Below are positions 1 to 5,956 of a DNA stretch of 13,306 nt, in pieces. Both the position numbers and the translations under genes were made by a program. The stretch is from NCBI GenBank assembly GCA_029776555.1, contig JAKOSZ010000158.1:1-13306 (forward strand). The letters are read 5' to 3'. The stretch's first letter is position 1. Every line of letters starts with the position of its first letter. The stretch is from Bacillota bacterium (GTDB lineage Bacteria > Bacillota > Clostridia > Acetivibrionales > JAKOSZ01). Under the pieces are notes generated by a model. It made no database searches. It was not told the origin of the DNA and saw only the letters and a list, made by a program, of their open reading frames with translations.

Positions 1-49
1 ATAAGTTAAGGCTGCTCCGCGGTTTTATCCCCGAAAGAGAGATGTTTGT

Positions 50-79
50 TTGACGAAGAAGCTAGTATGTTGTTTTATA
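50..79 (+). promoter_or_regulatory. possible promoter upstream of rpsG
   Basis: A TTGACG box at 50-55 and a TTTATA box at 74-79 are separated by 18 bp, and AT-rich sequence follows. This resembles a sigma-A promoter and would start transcription near 86-90, giving a leader of about 200 nt before rpsG. A better -35-like hexamer, TTGACA at 96-101, has no usable -10 box at the right distance. Transcription could equally come from an upstream str-operon promoter outside the window. Confidence 0.35.
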
Positions 80-120
80 TATGATTTAAAATATATTGAC
101 AACTACTCAGCGCTTACGAG

Positions 121-270
121 GGGCAGACCTTAAGGGGCTGCACCGCGAGTACCGATGATGTTCAGCTGGAAAGCAGCCAGTATGAGAGCTTCTGAGCACA
201 AAGCTTACACGCCGAAAGGCCCAGAGGCTTTGTTCCGTTGCTTAAGCGTTGCTTTCCTGTATCTTCTTGA
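121..270 (+). other. potentially structured RNA leader upstream of rpsG
   Basis: Several self-complementary segments are seen. GCAG 123-126 pairs with CTGC 138-141 around CCTTAAGG. CTGG 166-169 can pair with CCAG 177-180. ACAAAGC 198-204 pairs with GCTTTGT 227-233, enclosing GCC 211-213, a GAAA tetraloop (a GNRA type) and GGC 218-220, with a symmetric 6/6 internal loop. No known riboswitch class was recognised. In E. coli the rpsL-rpsG spacer is the site where S7 represses its own operon, so an autoregulatory element is possible here, but that is inference. No S12 C-terminus was recognisable in any frame of 1-286. Confidence 0.4.
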
Positions 271-278
271 AAAGGAGG
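271..278 (+). promoter_or_regulatory. ribosome binding site that fixes the rpsG start
   Basis: AAAGGAGG lies 8 nt before GTG at 287. It is a full match to the anti-Shine-Dalgarno sequence, and it rules out the upstream in-frame ATG codons beginning at 155, which have no such site. Confidence 0.85.
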
Positions 279-286
279 GAAGCAAA

Positions 287-757
287 GTGCCGAGGAAAGG
301 ACATGTTGAAAAAAGGGATGTACTGCCCGACCCGGTTTATAATGACAAGGTTGTCACAAAACTTATCAACAATATTATGAAAGACGGCAAAAAAGGCATA
401 GCGCAGAAGATATGCTACGAGGCCTTTGATATTGTCCAGAAGAAAACCGGGAAGCCGCCTCTTGAAATGTTCCAGCAGGCTTTAAACAACATAATGCCCG
501 TAATTGAGACCAGGTCCAGGAGGGTGGGCGGCGCCAACTACCAGGTTCCGGTAGAGGTGAGGCCTGAAAGGAGGCAGACCCTTGGCTTAAGATGGCTGGT
601 GAACTACGCCCGGTTGAGAAACGAGCGCACCATGAGGGAAAAGCTTGCTGCGGAAATAATGGATGCGGCCAACGGGGTGGGAGGAGCCGTTAAAAAGAAG
701 GAAGACACCCACAAGATGGCGGAAGCCAACAGGGCTTTTGCTCACTACAGATGGTGA
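287..757 (+). CDS. rpsG: 30S ribosomal protein S7
   Basis: S7 binds the 3' major domain of 16S rRNA, nucleates assembly of the 30S head and contacts tRNA near the E site. The 156-residue product has the usual bacterial S7 length and recognisable conserved stretches: PRKGHVEKRDVLPDP at the N-terminus, ETRSRRVGGANYQVPVEV in the middle, and a terminal HKMAEANRAFAHYRW. The start is GTG at 287, chosen because of the AAAGGAGG site at 271-278 and because S7 proteins begin close to PRK. The frame stays open for 44 codons upstream to 155, but that extension has no S7 similarity and no ribosome binding site. It is the first gene visible of a str-type operon, with fusA 76 nt downstream. Autorepression by S7 is known in E. 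coli; here it is only suggested by the structured leader. Confidence 0.97.
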   Translation: MPRKGHVEKRDVLPDPVYNDKVVTKLINNIMKDGKKGIAQKICYEAFDIVQKKTGKPPLEMFQQALNNIMPVIETRSRRVGGANYQVPVEVRPERRQTLGLRWLVNYARLRNERTMREKLAAEIMDAANGVGGAVKKKEDTHKMAEANRAFAHYRW

Positions 758-758
758 C

Positions 759-808
759 ATTGCGGCTGTATGCTGCAGTTGAAGGACCTATGCATGGAAT
801 AGCGCAAT
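759..808 (+). repeat. interrupted inverted repeat in the rpsG-fusA spacer
   Basis: ATTGCG 759-764 is the reverse complement of CGCAAT 803-808. Inside it, TATGC 769-773 can pair with GCATG 792-796 (one G-U). Together these give an 11-bp interrupted stem that fills almost the whole spacer and ends 12 nt before the fusA ribosome binding site. It has no U-tract, so it is not a terminator. An mRNA processing site or a translational coupling element is possible, but this is inference. Confidence 0.4.
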
Positions 809-820
809 TCAGAAGAAGAA

Positions 821-826
821 AGGAGG
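821..826 (+). promoter_or_regulatory. ribosome binding site for fusA
   Basis: AGGAGG lies 4 nt before ATG 831 and 7 nt before ATG 834. The spacing favours the second ATG, which also gives the MPRQF N-terminus usual for Firmicute EF-G. Confidence 0.8.
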
Positions 827-833
827 GGAAATG

Positions 834-2912
834 ATGCCCAGGCAGTTTAGCATAGAGAAAACAAGGAACATAGGAATAATGGCACACATAGACGCAGGTA
901 AGACCACAACAACGGAAAGGATCCTGTTCTACACCGGCAAGGTCTACAAGATGGGAGAAGTCCACGAAGGGTCTGCAACCATGGACTGGATGGAGCAGGA
1001 ACAGGAGAGGGGAATAACCATAACTTCCGCAGCAACTACCACAACATGGAAAGATACCAGGATAAACATCATAGATACGCCGGGGCACGTTGACTTCACT
1101 GTTGAAGTCGAAAGGTCTCTCCGGGTCCTCGATGGTGCTGTGACGCTTTTCTGTGCAAAGGGTGGAGTTGAGCCGCAGACGGAAACCGTCTGGAGGCAAG
1201 CCGATAAGTATGGCGTTCCGCGGATTGCATACGTAAACAAGATGGACACCATAGGGGCCGACTTTTTCAGGTGCGTTGAAATGATGAAGGACAGGCTCAA
1301 GGCAAACCCCATTCCTATCCAATTGCCCATAGGCAAGGAAAGCTCTTTCTGTGGTGTTGTTGACCTTGTGACCCAAAAAGCGCTGTATTACAAGGATGAC
1401 CTTGGGAAAATAATAGAAGAGGGTCCTGTACCGGAGGATATGAGGGGACTGGTAGAAGAATACCGCACTAAACTGATGGAAGCCGTCGCGGACCAGGATG
1501 AAGCGCTGATGCTGAAATTCGTTGAGGGAGAGAAATTGACTGAGGAAGAGATTCGGGCGGCAATCAGGAAGGCGACCATAGAGGTGAGAATGATTCCGGT
1601 GCTGTGCGGTTCTTCTTACAGGAACAAAGGGGTGCAGTACCTGCTGGACGCAATAGTGGACTATCTGCCTTCCCCGATAGATATACCGCCGGTACGCGGA
1701 ATAAACCCTGACGGAGAAGAAGTGACTGAGAGGATTGCCGGCGATGATGAGCCCTTTTCCGCTCTTGCCTTCAAAATTACAGCGGACCCCTATGTGGGAA
1801 AGCTTTGCTTTATCAGGGTTTACTCCGGCAAACTGATGTCAGGGAGTTACGTGTACAACTCCACAAAGGGCAGGATGGAAAGGATAGGCCGCATCTTGCG
1901 GATGCATGCCAACCACAGGGAAGAAACAGACGTGGCGTACGCCGGAGATATTATTGCTGCGGTAGGCCTGAAGGAAACGACCACCGGCGATACCCTGTGT
2001 GACGAAAAGCATCCTGTTCTCCTTGAATCCATGGAGTTCCCCGAGCCGGTGATATCCATAGCCATTGAGCCTAAGACAAAGGCCGACCAGGAGAAAATGG
2101 TCACTGCGCTGCAGAAGCTCTCGGAAGAGGACCCCACCTTCAAGAGCTACACCGATGCCGAAACCGGCCAGATTATAATATCGGGTATGGGCGAACTGCA
2201 CCTTGAGATTATTGTAGACCGCCTTACCAGGGAGTTCGACGTTAAGGCAAACGTGGGCAGCCCGCAGGTGGCATACAAGGAAACCATAACCAAGGCCGTG
2301 AGGAGTGAAGGCAAGTTTATAAGGCAGACGGGCGGCCGCGGCCAGTACGGGCACTGCTGGCTTGAGATAGAGCCTAAAGAGCCCGGCGGAGGTTATGAGT
2401 TTGTCAACAAGATAGTAGGCGGGGTTATTCCCAAGGAGTACATTCCCGCCATTGACGCAGGCGTGCAGGACGCCATGAACAACGGTGTGCTCGGAGGCTA
2501 TCAGGTTGTTGACGTGAAAGTGACGCTGGTGGACGGGTCTTACCACGAAGTGGATTCTTCGGAGATAGCGTTTAAGATTGCCGGTTCCATGGCTTTCAAA
2601 GAAGGGTGCAGAAAGGCGGATCCGGTGCTTTTGGAGCCGATAATGAAGGTAGATGTGCTGGTGCCTGAGGAATACATGGGCGACGTCATAGGAGACCTTA
2701 ATTCCAGGAGAGGGCGGATAGAAGGTATGGAGCCCAGGTCCGGAGTTCAGGCCATAAGAGCCTATGTCCCGCTGGCTGAAATGTTCGGATATGCCACTGC
2801 CCTTCGTTCCAAGACCCAGGGCAGGGGTACATTCGTGATGCAGCCGAGCCACTTTGAACAGGTGCCGGAGAACCTGCAGAAAGCCATATTAAACGGCGAG
2901 ATCTATAGGTAA
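834..2912 (+). CDS. fusA: elongation factor G
   Basis: EF-G is the ribosomal translocase. It hydrolyses GTP to move tRNAs and mRNA after peptide bond formation, and with RRF it splits post-termination ribosomes. The 692-residue product has the normal length and the full five-domain layout. Counting from ATG 834, the G motifs are AHIDAGKT at about 17-24, DTPGHVDF at about 81-88 and NKMD at about 135-138, with SSYRNKG as the G5-type motif. The later RQTGGRGQYGH and LNSRRGRIEGM stretches mark domains IV and V. The start is ambiguous between ATG 831 and ATG 834; spacing from AGGAGG and family N-termini favour 834. Its place between rpsG and tuf identifies it as the housekeeping copy rather than an EF-G paralogue or a tetracycline-resistance protein. 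No missing key residue was seen. Confidence 0.98.
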   Translation: MPRQFSIEKTRNIGIMAHIDAGKTTTTERILFYTGKVYKMGEVHEGSATMDWMEQEQERGITITSAATTTTWKDTRINIIDTPGHVDFTVEVERSLRVLDGAVTLFCAKGGVEPQTETVWRQADKYGVPRIAYVNKMDTIGADFFRCVEMMKDRLKANPIPIQLPIGKESSFCGVVDLVTQKALYYKDDLGKIIEEGPVPEDMRGLVEEYRTKLMEAVADQDEALMLKFVEGEKLTEEEIRAAIRKATIEVRMIPVLCGSSYRNKGVQYLLDAIVDYLPSPIDIPPVRGINPDGEEVTERIAGDDEPFSALAFKITADPYVGKLCFIRVYSGKLMSGSYVYNSTKGRMERIGRILRMHANHREETDVAYAGDIIAAVGLKETTTGDTLCDEKHPVLLESMEFPEPVISIAIEPKTKADQEKMVTALQKLSEEDPTFKSYTDAETGQIIISGMGELHLEIIVDRLTREFDVKANVGSPQVAYKETITKAVRSEGKFIRQTGGRGQYGHCWLEIEPKEPGGGYEFVNKIVGGVIPKEYIPAIDAGVQDAMNNGVLGGYQVVDVKVTLVDGSYHEVDSSEIAFKIAGSMAFKEGCRKADPVLLEPIMKVDVLVPEEYMGDVIGDLNSRRGRIEGMEPRSGVQAIRAYVPLAEMFGYATALRSKTQGRGTFVMQPSHFEQVPENLQKAILNGEIYR

Positions 2913-2932
2913 CTTAAGCTATTACCAGAAGG

Positions 2933-2961
2933 TTGAAAAGACAAGCCGGAGAGTATAAAAT
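2933..2961 (+). promoter_or_regulatory. probable promoter for tuf in the fusA-tuf spacer
   Basis: TTGAAA 2933-2938 and TAAAAT 2956-2961 are 17 bp apart, a good sigma-A arrangement. The -10 lies within GTATAA-AA-TTATAC (2953-2966), which has 6-bp inverted arms. The spacer is 158 nt, longer than needed for simple cotranscription. tuf may therefore be made both from the str operon and from this site; extra tuf promoters are known in other bacteria. Confidence 0.5.
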
Positions 2962-3070
2962 TATACTTAAACGGCACAGGACGCATGCAGGATAAACGGC
3001 TGGTTCCTGCTTGAGAATATCAGCAATAATTTTTTATGAGAAAAACTTGCTTAAAGGAGGAGATTTTTTA

Positions 3071-4273
3071 ATGAGTAAGGCGAAATTTGAAAGAACGAAG
3101 CCCCATGTCAATATTGGCACAATCGGCCACGTAGACCATGGAAAGACAACCTTAACGGCAGCTATTACCAAGGTTCTTGCCATGGCCGGCAGGGCGCAGT
3201 TCACAACCTACGATCAGATTGACAAAGCTCCTGAGGAGAAAGAAAGAGGTATTACCATTAATACTGCCCACGTTGAGTATGAAACGGAAAAAAGGCACTA
3301 TGCTCACGTTGACTGTCCCGGGCACGCCGACTACGTCAAGAACATGATAACCGGAGCTGCCCAGATGGACGGCGCCATCCTGGTGGTTTCAGCGGCAGAC
3401 GGTGTTATGCCTCAGACAAGGGAGCACATTCTGCTGGCCCGCCAGGTAGACGTTCCTTACATTGTGGTATTCCTCAACAAGACCGATATGGTGGACGACG
3501 AAGAACTCATTGAACTGGTGGAAATGGACGTAAGGGAACTGCTCAACCAGTATGAATTCCCGGGCGATGATACGCCGATTATAAGGGGATCTGCTCTAAA
3601 AGCCCTTGAATCCGCTTCCAACGATGTTAATGCTCCTGAATACCAGTGCATACTTGAGCTCATGAATGAAGTGGACAGGTACATTGAAACGCCTCAGAGG
3701 GCAATAGACAAGCCCTTCATAATGCCCATTGAGGACGTATTCACAATAACCGGGCGCGGAACCGTTGTAACGGGCAGGGTTGAAAGAGGAAGCGTTAAGG
3801 TGGGAGACGAGGTCGAGATAGTCGGTTTGACGGACGCTCCCAGGAAGACCGTTGTAACCGGCGTTGAAATGTTCAGGAAGATCCTGGACCAGGGTGTTGC
3901 CGGTGACAACGTAGGCTGCCTCCTGAGGGGTATTCAGAGGAATGAGGTTGAAAGAGGACAGGTTCTGGCCAAGCCGGGAAGCATTAAGCCTCATACCCAC
4001 TTCAAGGCCGAGGTCTACGTCCTGACCAAGGAGGAAGGCGGAAGGCACACTCCCTTCTTCACGGGTTACAGGCCCCAGTTCTACTTCAGAACCACTGACG
4101 TTACCGGTGTTGCCGAGTTGCCCGAAGGTGTTGAAATGTGCGTTCCCGGTGACCACATCACCATGACCATTAAGCTGATTACACCTATCGCCATGGAGGA
4201 AGGACTCAGGTTCGCTATCCGCGAAGGCGGTAAGACAGTAGGAGCCGGTACCGTTGTATCCATAATTGAGTAA
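3071..4273 (+). CDS. tuf: elongation factor Tu
   Basis: EF-Tu carries aminoacyl-tRNA to the ribosomal A site as a GTP complex. The 400-residue product is of normal length. The GTPase motifs are complete: GHVDHGKT at 19-26, the switch I segment RGITINTAHVEY at 59-70, DCPGH at 81-85, NKTD at 136-139 and SAL at 174-176. The G4 motif reads NKTD where NKCD is common, a variant that keeps the guanine-binding Asn and Asp. Domains 2 and 3 are intact, with GRGTVVTGRVERG in domain 2 and a terminal EGGKTVGAGTV. The ATG at 3071 is preceded by AAAGGAGG at 3053-3060 with 10-nt spacing. An in-frame extension back to 3011 is not family-like. The gene closes the str operon and has its own probable promoter and a strong terminator. 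Confidence 0.98.
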   Translation: MSKAKFERTKPHVNIGTIGHVDHGKTTLTAAITKVLAMAGRAQFTTYDQIDKAPEEKERGITINTAHVEYETEKRHYAHVDCPGHADYVKNMITGAAQMDGAILVVSAADGVMPQTREHILLARQVDVPYIVVFLNKTDMVDDEELIELVEMDVRELLNQYEFPGDDTPIIRGSALKALESASNDVNAPEYQCILELMNEVDRYIETPQRAIDKPFIMPIEDVFTITGRGTVVTGRVERGSVKVGDEVEIVGLTDAPRKTVVTGVEMFRKILDQGVAGDNVGCLLRGIQRNEVERGQVLAKPGSIKPHTHFKAEVYVLTKEEGGRHTPFFTGYRPQFYFRTTDVTGVAELPEGVEMCVPGDHITMTIKLITPIAMEEGLRFAIREGGKTVGAGTVVSIIE

Positions 4274-4285
4274 TTGGCCCTGAAG

Positions 4286-4323
4286 AAAATAAAAACCGAT
4301 GCCCAGGCATCGGTTTTTATTTT
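4286..4323 (+). terminator. intrinsic terminator of tuf
   Basis: AAAATAAAAACCGATGCC at 4286-4303 is perfectly repeated in inverse at 4306-4323, giving a GC-rich stem flanked by an A-tract and a T-tract. It starts 13 nt after the tuf stop. Symmetry means it could also act on the minus strand, but no minus-strand gene lies to its right. Confidence 0.95.
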
Positions 4324-4342
4324 CCCGGTTTTAGGAACCGGG
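4324..4342 (+). repeat. second hairpin directly after the tuf terminator
   Basis: CCCGGTT 4324-4330 and AACCGGG 4336-4342 form a perfect 7-bp stem with a TTAGG loop. It abuts the terminator with no gap and has no T-tract of its own. It could be a 5' structure of the next transcript, a binding site or a processing stop. The role is unknown. Confidence 0.5.
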
Positions 4343-4430
4343 GGACGCCAGCCTATAGCATATAGCTTCCAAAAATGGTATATTAGTGTTAAGAAAAGCA
4401 CTTTCAAAACCAATGCCAGGGGGGCGGACA

Positions 4431-5750
4431 ATGCTGAAAAACCCCTTGTTTTTGCTGCACAAGATATTTGAAAGCGCAGGTATTACAACTCTGCTCTATA
4501 TAGTTTTTGCCCTGTTTCGTCCTTTGCTTTTTGAGACCTGCAACGGGTCCCGGGAATTTCTCATCATGCTGTTTTACTCTGTTTTAGGGCCTTTGTTTGG
4601 AGAGCTTTCCGTCAAACTGGGCAGGGGGAAATGGTCCACAAGGAGAAAACTGGTGACTTTTTTCTGGGTTCCCCTGGTTTTCGCGACAGCCGCTTATTTT
4701 CCCCTGGGGACAGGGAGGGCCGTTTTTGAAGCGCTGGTTGCGGCAGCGGTATTTATGGCCGGCATGGTGAACTATGATAAAAAGCTTAACTCCGGTGCCG
4801 TCTTTAAAACCGTGGTAGTCAGCGTGATGGCGACGATTTTCACCAACCAGTACATGTGGCTTTTCGGCGGACAATTATTCCCCCTTTACCTGTATATTTA
4901 TTGTTCTGCGGCCATAGCCATTGTCTTATTGAACCAGGACAGGCTGGGCCGGGTTTTTATGCAGCAGAACAGGGAACTTCTGGGCTCGGCGCTGCCTATC
5001 CAGGTATACAACCTGCTGATAATATCCTTAGTGCTGGCCGCGGCGACGTTCCTATCCGGCTATCGAAGCTTAAAGAGGGTTCTGGAGGACATCTGGATAG
5101 CCCTGCAAAGGCGGTTCGCACAGGCCATAATATGGTTTGTGGGCTTTTTGGCCAGGGTCACCGGAGGGCGGGGAAAACTGCCTCAGCTGAAGGGAGAAGC
5201 TTCCCAGGGCCAACTGCCGGAACAGGGCGGTTGGATGACGCTTGCCAACATATTCCTTTTTATGGCGGCTGCCCTGGCGGCTGTTTTATTGTTCTTGTTC
5301 ATATACCGTTGGGTTTCCAGGCTGTTAAAGTACCTGGCAGCCCTCCTGGCCGTGAAAGGCGCTGAAGGAGGAGCTGCGGAATTCACGGATGAAATTGAAA
5401 GGAAAGTGCCGGAGAGGGTAAAAACGGCAAGGGTGAAAACACGCCCGGGGAGAAGGAGCTTAAAATACCTGGACGGCATCAGGAATCCCGCCGAAAAGGT
5501 AAGGTATATGTATGCCCTGGCCCTGGAGGCCCTGGTTAAAATGGGTGTCCCCTTAAGAAGCTCCGATACCATCTGGGAAATAAAAAGGAAGTCCATGGCC
5601 GCCTGCGGCATAAATATGGACGACTTAAACAGGGTTTATGAGCCCGTAAGGTACGGGGAAAAACCCCCGGTTTTAAATGAGTTGAGCAGGGCATATAGTG
5701 TTTGTATGGATATATTGAGACGAGGGCATGATATGAGCGGGCGAAAATGA
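4431..5750 (+). CDS. polytopic membrane protein with C-terminal DUF4129-type domain
   Basis: The exact function is unknown. The product is 439 residues from ATG 4431, which is preceded by the purine-rich AGGGGGGCGG. In-frame ATG 4413 and GTG 4386 are less likely starts. Hydrophobic segments that read as membrane helices lie near 17-35, 42-58, 74-91, 97-113, 124-140, 148-167, 190-209 and 272-293. Basic linkers follow at about 296-350. The C-terminal 357-432 looks like a DUF4129 domain, with RYMYALALEALVKMG followed by a conserved T..E pattern and a Y.P.RYG motif. In many bacteria DUF4129 sits at the end of membrane transglutaminase-like proteins, near DUF58 and MoxR genes. Here no transglutaminase core and no such neighbours are visible, so this is a stand-alone version. 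It lies between tuf and lon with its own spacing on both sides and is probably monocistronic. Confidence 0.8.
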   Translation: MLKNPLFLLHKIFESAGITTLLYIVFALFRPLLFETCNGSREFLIMLFYSVLGPLFGELSVKLGRGKWSTRRKLVTFFWVPLVFATAAYFPLGTGRAVFEALVAAAVFMAGMVNYDKKLNSGAVFKTVVVSVMATIFTNQYMWLFGGQLFPLYLYIYCSAAIAIVLLNQDRLGRVFMQQNRELLGSALPIQVYNLLIISLVLAAATFLSGYRSLKRVLEDIWIALQRRFAQAIIWFVGFLARVTGGRGKLPQLKGEASQGQLPEQGGWMTLANIFLFMAAALAAVLLFLFIYRWVSRLLKYLAALLAVKGAEGGAAEFTDEIERKVPERVKTARVKTRPGRRSLKYLDGIRNPAEKVRYMYALALEALVKMGVPLRSSDTIWEIKRKSMAACGINMDDLNRVYEPVRYGEKPPVLNELSRAYSVCMDILRRGHDMSGRK

Positions 5751-5784
5751 GGACCGGATTCCAATGAGGCTGAAAGCAGCGGGA

Positions 5785-5805
5785 TAAGCCGGCCTCAGGC
5801 CCTTA
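5785..5805 (+). terminator. weak stem-loop after the DUF4129 gene
   Basis: TAAG-cc-GGCC-TCA-GGCC-CTTA forms an 8-bp stem with a CC bulge, 34 nt after the stop codon. No T-run follows, so it is at best a weak or factor-assisted terminator. Confidence 0.3.
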
Positions 5806-5819
5806 CCAGGATAAAACAA

Positions 5820-5848
5820 TTGAAACTCCACCCCTTAGAAGTTATAAT
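5820..5848 (+). promoter_or_regulatory. sigma-A promoter of lon
   Basis: TTGAAA 5820-5825 and a perfect TATAAT 5843-5848 are separated by exactly 17 bp. Transcription would start near 5855, leaving an untranslated leader of about 100 nt. No CIRCE inverted repeat or tandem CtsR heptad was found around it, so there is no visible heat-shock operator. Confidence 0.85.
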
Positions 5849-5865
5849 TGTAACAGCCGGCAGAG

Positions 5866-5927
5866 TCCCAAAAAGGGAGAAAGATTGGAAGATAACGAAA
5901 CAGGGGAAAAACCTGTCTATTTTATTT
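5866..5927 (+). promoter_or_regulatory. two small hairpins in the lon leader
   Basis: TCCC-AAAAA-GGGA lies at 5866-5878. ACAGG 5900-5904 pairs with CCTGT 5912-5916 around a GGAAAAA loop and is followed by the U-rich CTATTTTATTT. The second resembles a weak intrinsic terminator placed between the lon promoter and lon. Its 5-bp stem is short, so an attenuator role is only a suggestion. Confidence 0.3.
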
Positions 5928-5956
5928 GATTCACGCAGCTTATTCAAGGTAAGGGG

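Noticed and set aside
131..150. T-box-like ACCGCG after GGGG in the rpsG leader
   Set aside because: The UGGN bulge needed to pair with the tRNA end is not intact, no specifier stem or terminator is visible, and rpsG is not a usual T-box target.
163..182. SRP RNA-like GGAAAGCAGCC segment
   Set aside because: Only the loop resembles SRP RNA; the paired arms of domain IV are absent.
155..286. In-frame N-terminal extension of rpsG beginning at ATG 155
   Set aside because: The 44 extra residues have no S7 character, and a full AAAGGAGG site lies 8 nt before GTG 287.
690..1376. Long minus-strand open frames opposite fusA, including 690-1376 and 1839-2852
   Set aside because: They are antisense shadows of a strongly conserved coding region, with no ribosome binding site and no recognisable protein.
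4274..4471. Small open frame directly after tuf
   Set aside because: It reads through the terminator hairpin and overlaps the next gene; it has no ribosome binding site.
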